From the NCBI RefSeq assembly GCF_001434665.1, contig NZ_AZDG01000007.1, positions 1 to 64,000 on the forward strand: a stretch of 64,000 nucleotides of DNA, in the 5' to 3' direction. This DNA comes from Companilactobacillus tucceti DSM 20183. Its GTDB lineage: Bacteria > Bacillota > Bacilli > Lactobacillales > Lactobacillaceae. Below, in pieces: positions 7,473 to 16,403 of this stretch. Numbering within the stretch: the first letter of the stretch is position 1; each line of letters starts with the position of its first letter. The position numbers and the translations under genes are program-made. The notes under the pieces were generated by a model. It saw only the letters and a list, made by a program, of their open reading frames with translations. It was not told the origin of the DNA and made no database searches.

Positions 7473-8498
7473 ATGAAGAATGTACTTACATTTGGTGAGA
7501 TGATGTTACGTTTAAAGCCATCTGCCAATAATAGAATTATTCAATCAAATGAGTTTGAAGCATCTTATGGAGGAGCGGAAGCTAATGTTGCAGTGTCTTT
7601 GGCACTTCAGGGTGATTCCGCTTCATATTTGACCAAATTTCCAAGTAATTCTTTAGGGGACACAGCACTAGGTACTCTTAGAAAATATGGAGTTAATACT
7701 AGTCATATTTTGCGTGGTGGACCAAGATTAGGGATTTATTTCTTTGAAAAAGGGGCTAGCGTACGTGGAACATCAGTTGTTTATGATCGAGCTGGAAGTT
7801 CTTTAGCGGTTTCTAAAGCAAATGAATATAATTGGGAAGATATTTTTGCAGGGATAGATTATTTTTATTTCTCAGGAATAACTCCTGCAATTTCTAAAGA
7901 ACTACAAACTGCTGTATTAAATGCTTGTCAGTATTGTAAGGATAACGGTATTCAAATTGTTTGTGATATGAATTATCGTGGCAAAATGTGGACTCCTGAA
8001 GAGGCACAAGCATTTAGTAAGAAAGTTATGCCTTTTGTAAATGTTTGTTTAGTACATGATTAAGATTTTGAATCTAGTCTTGGAATTAAGAGCTTTGATG
8101 GAGATATGAGTCGTGGTATCGAACAAAAGGATAGTTTCAAAAAAGCCATGAGACAAGTTTATGATCTTTATCCAAATTGTCATACAGTTGCCAGCGTTTT
8201 GAGAAATATTTATTCAGTTGAAGATAGTCAATGGTCAGCACTATTACTCAGAGATGGTAAATTCTATGAAAGTCCAGTTTACCAAGTCCACGTATATGAA
8301 GGAGTTGCTGGTGGAGATGCCTTCGGAGCTGGATTAATGCATGGATTCCTAAACGACTTTGAAGGTCAAGAACAAGTCAATTATGCAATTGCTGCTAGCG
8401 TTTTGAAGTTGACTATTGGAGGAGACCTGAATTTAGTTAGTGAACAAGAAATACGTGACGTTATGAAAAAAGATAGCGCCTCAGCTATGAAACGATAG
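7473..8498 (+). pseudogene. kdgK: 2-keto-3-deoxygluconate kinase (PfkB family), interrupted by an in-frame TAA
   Basis: The intact protein would be 341 aa and would phosphorylate 2-keto-3-deoxygluconate in hexuronate breakdown. The N-terminal part has the PfkB opening (LTFGEMMLRLKP) and substrate segment YGGAEANVAVSLA; the C-terminal part has the PfkB signature GVAGGDAFGAGLMHGF with its catalytic Asp. TAA at 8061-8063 (codon 197) splits them with no frame change; KDG kinases usually carry Gln or Glu here, in a segment like NDxDFExxLG. ATG 8106, preceded by GGAG, could restart translation of the C-terminal half. No KDG aldolase is adjacent. Call as kinase family is secure; exact substrate less so. 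Confidence 0.85.
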
Positions 8499-8667
8499 CC
8501 TTTAAAGCAAGATAAAACCTCTCAATAAATTTCAGTGTTACTATATATACCATGTATTTATGGTTGTAGTTTTTTTGAACAAAGTATATAATTCTTTGGT
8601 CTAGACAACTATAAAATATAATAAAATAGTTATTTAATATGAAATTTTTTGAGAAAAGAGTGATTTT

Positions 8668-9525
8668 TTGGGTGTCTTGTTAGCGCTTATTCCAGCAATT
8701 GGTTGGGGAATTCAGCCCCTTATTGCCAGTAAAGTTGGAGGAAGCCCTTCAAACCAAATTTTTGGTACAGGATTTGGTTCATTAATAATAGGTCTATTTA
8801 TTTATGCGATGTATGGAAGTGTTACAGGAATTAACTTTTGGATCAGTTTTGGTGCGGGATTCTTATGGTCGTTAGGTCAAGTAGGTCAATATATCTCCTT
8901 TACACAAATCGGCGTTACACGAACGATGCCTATCACAACTGGATTGCAGGTTGTTGGTACATCATTGATTGGAGTTATTATCTTTGGTGAATGGAGTGGT
9001 ACGGTTTCTAAATTAGTTGGTTTATTGGCAATTATTTTAGTTGTACTTGGTGTTGCCTTCACCGCTATTACCGATAAAAAAGCTGGTAATTCTGCTAAGG
9101 GATCATTGACTAAGGGTCTAGCAGTTTTAGTTCCAACAACAGTTGGTTATTGGGCATATGGTGCTTTACCTAAAGCAGTTTCAGCTTCTGGATTACATTT
9201 ATTTTTCCCAGAAATGCTTGGAATATTTATTGGAGCCGTAATTTATAACTTAGTTATGACAAAAGGAAAGAGCTTTGTCCAAAAAGAAAGTTGGCTTAAT
9301 GGACTGATCGGATTAGATTTCGGTATTTCCTCATTAGCATATATTTTCGCCGCTCAAGCAGCAGGTGTTGCTTCTGCTTTTGTTATTACACAATTAAACG
9401 TTGTTGTTGCAACACTTGGTGGTTTGTTGATCTTGCATGAATCTAAAACATCAAGAGAGCTTAAATTTACATTATCTGGATTAGTTTTAATCGTTGTTGG
9501 TAGTGTAATGACGGCATTCTTATAG
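8668..9525 (+). CDS. GRP-family sugar transporter (GlcU/RbsU type)
   Basis: A 285-aa membrane protein with about ten predicted hydrophobic helices in two related halves, typical of the drug/metabolite superfamily glucose/ribose porters. The start MGVLLALIPAIGWGIQPLIASKVGG is characteristic. Initiation is at TTG 8668 with AAGAGTGA upstream; no ATG fits. It follows the broken KDG kinase and probably imports a sugar or sugar acid by proton symport. Substrate (glucose, ribose or other) cannot be told from sequence. Confidence 0.85.
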   Translation: MGVLLALIPAIGWGIQPLIASKVGGSPSNQIFGTGFGSLIIGLFIYAMYGSVTGINFWISFGAGFLWSLGQVGQYISFTQIGVTRTMPITTGLQVVGTSLIGVIIFGEWSGTVSKLVGLLAIILVVLGVAFTAITDKKAGNSAKGSLTKGLAVLVPTTVGYWAYGALPKAVSASGLHLFFPEMLGIFIGAVIYNLVMTKGKSFVQKESWLNGLIGLDFGISSLAYIFAAQAAGVASAFVITQLNVVVATLGGLLILHESKTSRELKFTLSGLVLIVVGSVMTAFL

Positions 9526-9531
9526 ATTAAA

Positions 9532-9558
9532 AAAGCAAATCCTTACGGATTTGCTAAG
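9532..9558 (+). terminator. hairpin after the sugar transporter
   Basis: AGCAAATCC and GGATTTGCT form a hairpin with a 4-base loop. The U-tract is weak, and a T-rich stretch follows about 55 bases later. Confidence 0.5.
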
Positions 9559-9615
9559 ATTATTGAAGGCAAACTAGATTTACTGACAGGTAAATCAGAA
9601 GTTTGTCTTCTTTTT

Positions 9616-9987
9616 TTATCTACCTGTCCAAAAAATGGAAAAGAATCCAATCACGAAGACAATTGCAAGAACTGCCCACCAATAGCCAGACAAGAAGTCC
9701 CAAAAGTTCATTTTACCAAGGCGACGAACGTAACGATTATGTTTAGGGTCGAAAACAAATTCTGACGTATCAACCTTAGTGTCATGTTCGGTGCCAAAAA
9801 CTAAATTGTCCAGGCTGACATTAAATATGTCTGTTAGTTTAATTAAGTTATTTAAGTCTGGTGTTGAATCACCAGATTCCCATTTTGAAACTGCTTGCCG
9901 CGTAACGAAAAGCTGGCTAGCTAGATCATCTTGCGTTATATTTTGCTCTTTACGAATTTTTTTGAGTTGTGTAGGAAACCTATTCAT
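9616..9987 (-). CDS. XRE-family regulator with a C-terminal membrane helix
   Basis: Residues 5-60 form a typical XRE helix-turn-helix (LKKIRKEQNITQDDLASQLFVTRQAVSKWESGDSTPDL), followed by a linker and one hydrophobic helix near residues 98-118 (WWAVLAIVFVIGFFSIFW). Such membrane-tethered XRE proteins often accompany ABC exporters. It is the last gene of a same-strand cluster (ATPase, two permeases, regulator) with 20 bases to the permease, so it probably controls that cassette. Confidence 0.8.
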   Translation of the reverse strand: MNRFPTQLKKIRKEQNITQDDLASQLFVTRQAVSKWESGDSTPDLNNLIKLTDIFNVSLDNLVFGTEHDTKVDTSEFVFDPKHNRYVRRLGKMNFWDFLSGYWWAVLAIVFVIGFFSIFWTGR

Positions 9988-10007
9988 GGTTGAATCCTCC
10001 TGATTAT

Positions 10008-10772
10008 TTAAAAACGTTTTTTCCTAAAAATAAGATAGCCAACGATTACGAATAGCAAGGTGTAACTGAGCGTCCCCAGTAATAATTGCTGATTAAGTAG
10101 GTGACTGGTATCGAAGTAAGTTGCATAGTTATAATATTGTCGAGTTAGATTTGTCATATTGAATGGGTTCCAACGTAAAATTTGTGTGAATTTTTCAGAG
10201 TTTAACAAGTTGTCAGAAATAAATTGTCCCATGAAAACCATCAATAGGCTGACGCTAATGACAATGGAATTACTATTGATCAGACAAGAGAGTAGAAAAA
10301 TTAGACTGATAATGAATGTTGTTGTAAGCACGTCAATTGCAGAGGTTTTCAACATGTTTTCCCAAAGTGGCTGCTGGTAACGATAGAGTGTAGACCATGA
10401 CACCGATTGATTAAGAGAAGTTTCGTGAAGTCCAAATGTGAATAACATGGCAATCAGATGTAGCCAGAGGTTGTAGATTAGAATGACAATATATTTTGAT
10501 AAGTAGACTAAGGCCTTACTAGGTGACTTGTAGAGTAATGTGAGAATTGCATTATTCTGAAATTCCATGGAAAAAGTCGTAGCTCCAACGACGACTAGAA
10601 TAAGCATGATCCAATCTGGTGCGTTATAACACGTAGCCATGAGCAACTTACTCTCATTATACCCAATTGATAGGTCGGTTAAAATCATGAGTATGAGTAA
10701 TGTTAGCGGTGCAATCCAAGCTAATTTTCGATGACAGAGTTTGTAGAACTCCTGATAAAAACTAAAGGCCAT
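10008..10772 (-). CDS. ABC-2 type transporter permease
   Basis: A 254-aa protein with six predicted membrane helices and the layout of BcrB/LanE-type permeases: a cytoplasmic start (MAFSFYQEFYKLCHRKLAWIAPLTLLILMIL), then a FSMEFQNNAILTLLYKSPSK segment typical of the coupling region. ATATCCTCC-type Shine-Dalgarno is present upstream. It resembles the neighbouring broken permease, so the exporter was probably a heterodimer with the ATPase at 11535. Likely role is export of, or immunity to, a peptide such as a bacteriocin or bacitracin; substrate unknown. Confidence 0.82.
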   Translation of the reverse strand: MAFSFYQEFYKLCHRKLAWIAPLTLLILMILTDLSIGYNESKLLMATCYNAPDWIMLILVVVGATTFSMEFQNNAILTLLYKSPSKALVYLSKYIVILIYNLWLHLIAMLFTFGLHETSLNQSVSWSTLYRYQQPLWENMLKTSAIDVLTTTFIISLIFLLSCLINSNSIVISVSLLMVFMGQFISDNLLNSEKFTQILRWNPFNMTNLTRQYYNYATYFDTSHLLNQQLLLGTLSYTLLFVIVGYLIFRKKRF

Positions 10773-10792
10773 TTTAAATATATCCTCCTTAA

Positions 10793-11545
10793 TTAGATTC
10801 GTCTTTTTTTAAATAAGTGATAGCCTAAAATGACGAAAATGATTGCATATATTAAATTTCCTCCGATAATTTCAAGTGAATTTAAATGTGAGACTGTTGC
10901 GTATGATGGATTGGTCAATTGTTGAGTGACAAAAATCATATTTAATGGATTCCAGCGGAGGATAGGGATCAAGGATGTAAAAGCTCTCATAAGTGCTACC
11001 GAAACGCCAGCACCTAAAAATCCTAATGCTAATCCAACCCCAATCACTGCGGCATTGATTTTTAGTAACATAATAAGCATAAAAGATAGCGTAATGATGA
11101 ATAAGGAATAAATGAGTATGCCAATAATATTACCAGTGAGCAAAAAAAGTTGCGTTTGATGATTGCTAATTAGTGCAGTCCACGGTGTTTTTACAAGTAA
11201 GGATTTAAGAATAACGGTGAAAAGGGTAGCAATCAGTGTCAAGACGAAACTATATAACCATACAACCGTCAATTTTGCCCAGTATATTTGCCAACGCTTT
11301 GTATTTTTGTAAAGAAGTATCAAGATCGTCCGGTTTTGATATTCCATATCAAGGAAAATTGAGCCGATTGCGATCATAATAATAGGGATCCATTGAACGG
11401 CTCCAAATTCAAAGGTGACTTGTGTTGGGTTCAATTTAGTAGTTAAGACGCTTTAAATCATCAAAATGATTAGTGTGAAAATACCAGCCATAGTGGACTT
11501 TTGATGACTAAACTTAAATAGCTCTGCTCTCAAACTAGTCATCAT
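10793..11545 (-). pseudogene. ABC-2 type permease, interrupted by an in-frame TAA at codon 31
   Basis: The gene starts at ATG 11545, inside the end of the ATPase gene, and would encode 250 aa. The first 30 codons (MMTSLRAELFKFSHQKSTMAGIFTLIILMI in outline) end at TAA 11453-11455, after which the same frame runs intact to 10793. The paralogous permease has LILMIL at this place, so the change is probably TTA to TAA. The remaining frame (from TTG 11434, 213 aa) keeps FLDMEYQNRTILILLYKNTKRW and five helices but lacks the first helix and has no good start signal. The exporter may therefore work with one permease only, or not at all. Confidence 0.8.
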
Positions 11546-12425
11546 AATGGTCACCACCTCGTTGCTGGTTTAAAAGTTGAACGACAATTTGTTCAAAACT
11601 ACTAGAAATAGGTGTTAGTTCTTTCAGGTAAACGTGTTGTGAGCTAAGGATATCTTGAATTTCAAAGATATTTTTAGGATTGACTTGAAAGATGCCGCCA
11701 TCCAAAGTGTAATGAATATGATGATTTTTCAAAAGATCAACAGTAAGTTGAGAATTATTGGTGTGTAGTTTATAAACTTGATGATGAAGTTGTTCAAATT
11801 CCGCGATGGGTTGGTTAATGATGATGTGACCATGATTTATGAGAATAACTTGGTTCATGACCTTTTGAAGTTCACTCAGAATATGACTAGAAATCAGGAA
11901 AGCAGTGCCTTTTGCAGCGTACTGGTGAATAAGTCGACGAACAATAATTGTCGCTTCAACGTCAAGACCATTCATCGGTTCGTCAAGGATTACTAGTTGT
12001 GGCTTATTCAGTAACGCAATAGCAATGCCTAGTTTTTGTTTCATACCTAAGGAGTATCCCTTGGCCTTATCGTGAATGTAGGTATTCATGTTTAACTTGG
12101 AGATGAGACTTTGACAGTCATCTGGATCATGCGCATAAAGTTCTAGATTTTGTTGGCCGGTTAGAAAAGGGTAAATAGCTGGGTGCTCAATTAGAGTACC
12201 GACTTTGTCTAATGCAGCGTGCTGATTTTCTGTAACGGTAGTCTGGTTTAAAAGAATTTGACCATTAAATTTAGTGAGACCTAGAATTGTTTTCATAAGG
12301 GTTGTTTTTCCAGCCCCATTAGGTCCAATCAGACCAATGATATTTCCTGGATTAATCTTAAAGCTAGCATCTGTGATGATTCGTTTTTGACCAATATAAG
12401 TATTTACGTTTTGAACGACGAGCAT
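11535..12425 (-). CDS. ABC transporter ATP-binding protein (BcrA/LanF type)
   Basis: A 296-aa ATPase with Walker A GPNGAGKTT (about 35-43), signature YSLGMKQKLG, Walker B LVILDEPMNGLD and H-loop SSHIL, plus the extra C-terminal domain of the bacitracin/lantibiotic-immunity group. AGGGGGGAGA lies upstream of ATG 12425. Its end overlaps the start of the broken permease by 11 bases, so the cassette is one operon of ATPase, two permeases and a regulator. It should power peptide or drug export. Confidence 0.9.
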   Translation of the reverse strand: MLVVQNVNTYIGQKRIITDASFKINPGNIIGLIGPNGAGKTTLMKTILGLTKFNGQILLNQTTVTENQHAALDKVGTLIEHPAIYPFLTGQQNLELYAHDPDDCQSLISKLNMNTYIHDKAKGYSLGMKQKLGIAIALLNKPQLVILDEPMNGLDVEATIIVRRLIHQYAAKGTAFLISSHILSELQKVMNQVILINHGHIIINQPIAEFEQLHHQVYKLHTNNSQLTVDLLKNHHIHYTLDGGIFQVNPKNIFEIQDILSSQHVYLKELTPISSSFEQIVVQLLNQQRGGDHYDD

Positions 12426-12814
12426 ATAGTCTCCCCCCTAAGTTCGGATTGGTTATTTTTTTGACTAATTATACTGTTGTCCAATTTGTTGGTTGCATAC
12501 AAGCAATGTGTAACAATCATTTCGCAAAATGATAGGATAATTTGCGCAACTTGTAGTTTCGTAAGAAACTATGAATACTGGCATATCAAGGCTTGACAAG
12601 ATTTTGCTAACTTTTATATAAGTACTTACAGTTGAGTGTGCTTGGTGGTAAAAATAGTAATAAATATTAGAAAGTAACTTCAAAACTGGTCTATTTTTAC
12701 AGCAGTAATTTGTAATGTTATTAAAAAAAAGACAAAGTCTCAAAAATCAAGACTTTGTCTTCGGTCTGAAACAAATCCGTAAGGATTTGTTTTTTTCGTT
12801 ATAACGCCTCATTA
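12426..12814. other. intergenic region with two hairpins; no gene seen
   Basis: This stretch of 389 bases holds the promoter of the ABC cassette at its left end and two hairpins at its right end. AAGACAAAGTC pairs with GACTTTGTCTT (12729-12761) and is followed on the minus strand by T8, so it terminates the sugar isomerase gene. AACAAATCC pairs with GGATTTGTT (12770-12790) with a T-run on the plus strand. The middle part has no coding signal that I trust. Confidence 0.6.
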
Positions 12815-13552
12815 TTAAGCGTGTTCTTCAATAGCATCTTGAACGAGTTTAAACTCATTCTTTAATTCGTCTAATGTCATTGGATATTCGATTGCAACAG
12901 GGACATCGGGAGAAACGGCACTTATCAAATTCTTCCAATTTGTAGCACCCTTATCTAAAAGGACTGTTCCTTTGTTTTGAATGTTCTTCAAATGAAGAAT
13001 TGTTACATAACTGTTTAATTTATCCATGGCCTTTTCAGGGTCTTCATCGATCCAATACCAGTTACCAGCGTCAAATGTATATCCAATAGGTAATCCAGCT
13101 TGTTTGATTTCTTCATTGATAGCTAGAACATGATCCATATGTCCGTGATCATTTTGTTCATTTTCAATTGTTAACTGAACTGAATATGAATCTAAAATGT
13201 TCTTTAAGTCATTAATCAATTCGTCTGTTAAAGTATCGATCTCTCCCAAACTGATTTTTAATGAACCGATAGAATATTTTGTTGCAAGTTCAAGATAACT
13301 TTTTAGATTTTCATTTACTTTATTGTTAACAAATAATTGTTCAGGAATTGAGAAGTATAATAGCCAATTCTTTGATTGTGCTAAATCTTTTAAACTTGAA
13401 AGTTCTTCATCACGATTATCATTGAAGAATTCTCCACGTACTTCAACACCATCGATACCCAAGTCAGTGATTTTTTTGATCATGTCTAATTGTGATGCAC
13501 CATTTTTAACATCATTTTCAAATACTGCTGTATTAACCAAAATCTTTGTCAT
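12815..13552 (-). CDS. sugar phosphate isomerase/epimerase family protein (TIM barrel)
   Basis: A 245-aa AP-endonuclease-2-type TIM barrel. It begins TKILVNTAVFENDVKNGASQLDMIKKITDLGIDGVEVRGEFF and has metal-binding motifs of the family, IENEQNDHGHMDH and FDAGNWYW, with a late HLKN segment. Enzymes of this group isomerise or dehydrate sugars and inositol derivatives; the substrate cannot be fixed here. GGAGGG precedes ATG 13552. A perfect cre site lies about 65 bases upstream, so it is probably catabolite-repressed along with the hexuronate genes at 7.5 kb. Confidence 0.78.
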   Translation of the reverse strand: MTKILVNTAVFENDVKNGASQLDMIKKITDLGIDGVEVRGEFFNDNRDEELSSLKDLAQSKNWLLYFSIPEQLFVNNKVNENLKSYLELATKYSIGSLKISLGEIDTLTDELINDLKNILDSYSVQLTIENEQNDHGHMDHVLAINEEIKQAGLPIGYTFDAGNWYWIDEDPEKAMDKLNSYVTILHLKNIQNKGTVLLDKGATNWKNLISAVSPDVPVAIEYPMTLDELKNEFKLVQDAIEEHA

Positions 13553-13616
13553 TGTAGTTCCCTCCAGGTAAGTTGTTAGAAAGTTAATAGACTTACTTTA
13601 TACCAAGGAATTATCT

Positions 13617-13631
13617 TTGTAAACGTTTTCA
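13617..13631 (-). promoter_or_regulatory. cre (CcpA-binding) site
   Basis: TTGTAAACGTTTTCA matches every defined position of the consensus WTGNAANCGNWNNCW. It lies upstream of the isomerase gene, where CcpA would repress. Confidence 0.75.
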
Positions 13632-13719
13632 GACAAAACGGTTTAGTTTTCGTGAAAAATTTCTCAATGATAAACTTTTTAGCGTAATTATTGTAAAAAA
13701 CGTCAAGTTTGTCTTGAAT

Positions 13720-13938
13720 TTAGTGCGGTGTTTTATTGTGCAATAATAAATTATAAATAGTGTAGGCAACAGTTTGAAGAATCGAAATTAATATGAAAAT
13801 TCCTATCCAGACAAATAGACCACCTAATTTTAAAGTGGATGGATTATTCACACTCGTATATGAGTGTGCGCTGATAATGATTGCTCCGATAACAAAAATA
13901 ACGAGCCAACTTAGACTGAAAATACGCCATTTTGACAT
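13720..13938 (-). CDS. small membrane protein, 72 aa
   Basis: Two hydrophobic helices (about residues 7-24 and 41-62) connected by a polar loop, with a short C-terminal tail. GAGG lies 8 bases before ATG 13938. I do not recognise the family. It stands alone, downstream of no obvious partner. Confidence 0.6.
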   Translation of the reverse strand: MSKWRIFSLSWLVIFVIGAIIISAHSYTSVNNPSTLKLGGLFVWIGIFILISILQTVAYTIYNLLLHNKTPH

Positions 13939-14264
13939 AAGAAAACCTCGATTTATTTGATTTACATGCTATCTAAATTGTAAGTCAAGATTATCAAAAA
14001 TTAAATTGCGTTTTTAGTTGTTATCTTTTGCTAAAAAAGGATAACGGTGCAACAATGTCACCATTAAACTATTGGGAGTTTAATCATGAAAAAAATACTG
14101 GTACTTTTCCCGACATTTTTGTTGAGACTTATTTTTTGATAGGTATTTGGTTACAAGGAATGGGGCAAAAGATTGGAATTGATCTGGGCTATAGATATTA
14201 CTATTGCAATGTACTTTATGAATCATAACTAAAAAAATAAAGCTGAGGGAAATTTCTCTCGGCT
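13939..14264. other. intergenic region; only a terminator recognised
   Basis: Apart from the terminator at its right end, I see no supported gene. A frame starting ATGAAAAAAATACTGG near 14086 with GGGAG upstream stops after 17 codons, and a longer frame over 14028-14228 has no sensible start or family resemblance. It may be decayed coding sequence. Confidence 0.4.
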
Positions 14265-14273
14265 TTATTTTTT
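14231..14273 (-). terminator. terminator overlapping the end of the PerR-type gene
   Basis: AAAGCYGAGRGAAA pairs with TTTCTCTCGGCTTT and is flanked by A-rich and T-rich tracts on both sides, so it can work in both directions. Confidence 0.75.
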
Positions 14274-14729
14274 TTGTGTAATACCAAGTTTTGCTTGGCA
14301 TTCAGGACATAGTCCGTAAACTTCCATATGATTTCCAGATATCATATATCCAGATATTTCAGCAGTTCGTTCTTCTAAATTCTTTTCATCTTTATCAAAT
14401 CCTGGATAAGTGACGTCAACAATTTTCCCGCAGTTAGTACAAATTGCGTGATAGTGTGGCGTTCCGAAATAATCATAGTGGGTACTTCCATCACCGTTTT
14501 GCAATTCAACGACTAATCGGTGTTCAACAAAAGTATTTAAAGTGTTATATATCGTTGAAGAACCCATATTCGGAAGTTCCTTGCTTAGAGCATCACGAAT
14601 GGTTTCAACTGTTGGGTGATTATGATGGCTGGCTAGATAAGCCAGTATAATGTGACGCTGTGGAGTGACTCTAAGCTTGTGATCTTTTAAAAGCTTTAAC
14701 GTGTCCTCCATGACAGAACTATTAGTCAT
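14265..14729 (-). CDS. Fur-family regulator, PerR-like
   Basis: A 154-aa Fur-family repressor: winged helix with RVTPQRHIILAYL and GSSTIYNTLNTFVEHRLV, then the metal domain with HYDYFGTPHYHAICTNCGKIVD and YGLCPECQ (two CxxC pairs for structural zinc). The pattern resembles PerR, the Mn/Fe-dependent peroxide sensor, more than Zur or Fur. GGAAG precedes ATG 14729. It is divergent from two VIT-type Fe/Mn transporters, which it may control. PerR versus Fur cannot be settled by eye. Confidence 0.82.
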   Translation of the reverse strand: MTNSSVMEDTLKLLKDHKLRVTPQRHIILAYLASHHNHPTVETIRDALSKELPNMGSSTIYNTLNTFVEHRLVVELQNGDGSTHYDYFGTPHYHAICTNCGKIVDVTYPGFDKDEKNLEERTAEISGYMISGNHMEVYGLCPECQAKLGITQKK

Positions 14730-14935
14730 AAGCAGTCTTCCTTTCTAGTTTGGAATCATTACAAGTTAATTATAATACCTATCTAATAAAAATATCAATT
14801 AATGATTCTTATTGGGATAAAGTTAGGAATGGGTTATTAAATGTTTACATTTGGCTAAAAATGAATTATTATGTATTCGTTAGCATATGAGAATTATTCC
14901 AACTTAGAAATGATTTTAATTAAGAGGTGAACAAA

Positions 14936-15625
14936 ATGCAAAAAGCTAAAAAGACTAGAAGTTTAGCAGAGAAGATAAATGTTATGCGTGCTAGCGTTAT
15001 GGGGGCAAATGATGGAATTATCTCAGTTGCTGGTATCGTTATTGGTGTTGCTGGTGCAGGTAGTAATAATTATGCAATTTTTCTAGCTGGTATTGCTGGT
15101 ATGTTAGCGGGAACCATTTCTATGGCGATGGGAGAATGGGTTTCAGTTAGTACACAGCGTGACAGTGAAAAAAGAGCCATTGAAAAGGAATCAGCTGCTT
15201 TAGATGGAAATTATGATGGAGAGTTTGAATTTATCCAAAATAAATATCAAAAGACAGGAATATCTCAAGCACTGGCTTTAAAAGCTACGAAAGAAATGAT
15301 GAGTGATGATCCTTTGGATGTTGCAGTTCGTGAACGCTTTGGATTTAATCCTAAGGAAGAAACAAGTGCAATTGCAGCTGCGATAGCTTCTATGATCTCT
15401 TTCCCAACAGGATCGATTTTGCCATTAGTTTCAATAACACTATTTCCAGCCGATATGAAAATATTCGCTACTATAATTGCCGTCATAATTGCGCTGGTTA
15501 TTACTGGTTATACAGCCGCATATTTAGGAAATGCTAATAGACTAAAAGCGGTCTTCAGAAATGTAGTTTCAGGATTATTGACAATGCTCGTTACTTACTT
15601 CATAGGAACATTATTTGCACATTAA
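14936..15625 (+). CDS. VIT-family (CCC1-like) Fe/Mn transporter, first of two
   Basis: A 229-aa DUF125/VIT protein of the inner membrane, related to plant VIT1 and yeast Ccc1, which move Fe2+ or Mn2+ out of the cytoplasm. Visible are NVMRASVMGANDGIISVAGIVIGV, the metal-site helix GTISMAMGEWVSVSTQRDSE, a cytoplasmic Glu-rich arm and C-terminal helices. Start ATG 14936 has AAGAGGTGA 6 bases upstream; the GTG at 14927 lies inside that site. Stop is 13 bases before the second paralog, so the two form an operon and may act as a heterodimer. Confidence 0.88.
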   Translation: MQKAKKTRSLAEKINVMRASVMGANDGIISVAGIVIGVAGAGSNNYAIFLAGIAGMLAGTISMAMGEWVSVSTQRDSEKRAIEKESAALDGNYDGEFEFIQNKYQKTGISQALALKATKEMMSDDPLDVAVRERFGFNPKEETSAIAAAIASMISFPTGSILPLVSITLFPADMKIFATIIAVIIALVITGYTAAYLGNANRLKAVFRNVVSGLLTMLVTYFIGTLFAH

Positions 15626-15638
15626 AGGAGTGATAAGA

Positions 15639-16343
15639 ATGATGAAAGCAGTAAACTTTCCCAAGCAAAAAAAGAGTAAAAAGACCATGGCTGAACGTTC
15701 AAATACGTTACGTGCCGGAGTTCTAGGTTCAAATGATGGAATTCTTACCGTTGTTGGTGTGCTATTCTCAGTTGCCGTTGCGACAACAAATCAATTCACG
15801 ATTTTTATTGCTGGTTTATCCGACCTTATTGCATGTGCTTTTTCAATGGCTTCTGGCGAATATGCATCAGTTAGCTCCCAAAAGGATACCGAAAAAGCAG
15901 CTATTGAAAAAGAACGTGAATTAATAGAAACAGATTACCAAGCAGAATTAAATGTAGTAGCCGATTATTACGTTGATAGAGGCGTAAGTAAAGAGACATC
16001 TTTAGAAATTGCCGAAGAATTAATGAAAAAAGATGCCTTAGGAACTGTAGTTAAAGTTAAATACGATTTGGATCTTGGACATTATATGAATCCATGGGAT
16101 GCAGCATTTTCTTCTCTTGTTGCTGCGTCATCTGGTGGTATTTTTCCACTAGTTGCAATGACATTTTTGCCAGTATCATTACAATGGCCAGGTACAATAT
16201 TAGCCGTTACATTGTCTGTTGCACTTACAGGGTTTCTAAGTGCAAAATTAGGTGACGGACTAGTTAAAACAGCTATCATTAGAAATGTTATTGTTGGTAT
16301 TATTACTATGATCATTCACTATTCAGTAGGATTAATGTTGTAA
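15639..16343 (+). CDS. VIT-family (CCC1-like) Fe/Mn transporter, second of two
   Basis: A 234-aa paralog of the preceding protein with the same layout: RSNTLRAGVLGSNDGILTVVGVLFSV, CAFSMASGEYASVSSQKDTE, then three C-terminal helices. AAAGGAG lies 8 bases before ATG 15639. Tandem VIT genes are usual in lactobacilli; a role in Mn or Fe efflux is inferred from the family and from the PerR-type neighbour. Confidence 0.88.
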   Translation: MMKAVNFPKQKKSKKTMAERSNTLRAGVLGSNDGILTVVGVLFSVAVATTNQFTIFIAGLSDLIACAFSMASGEYASVSSQKDTEKAAIEKERELIETDYQAELNVVADYYVDRGVSKETSLEIAEELMKKDALGTVVKVKYDLDLGHYMNPWDAAFSSLVAASSGGIFPLVAMTFLPVSLQWPGTILAVTLSVALTGFLSAKLGDGLVKTAIIRNVIVGIITMIIHYSVGLML

Positions 16344-16359
16344 TTATTTATTGAACAAA

Positions 16360-16402
16360 GATAGGAGAGATAAGGATATTGAAATCCAAATCTCTCCTAT
16401 TT
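16360..16402. terminator. bidirectional terminator
   Basis: ATAGGAGAGA and TCTCTCCTAT pair across a 19-base loop between two convergent genes, with A/T tracts on the outside. Confidence 0.75.
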
Positions 16403-16403
16403 T

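Noticed and set aside
12465-12743. 92-aa minus-strand ORF between the ABC cassette and the isomerase
   Set aside because: Cys/Tyr/Asn-rich shadow sequence across a terminator, with no start signal.
14028-14228. 66-aa plus-strand ORF and the opposing 73-aa frame
   Set aside because: No binding site at the long frame's start, unlikely composition, and no recognisable domain; left as unassigned intergenic DNA.
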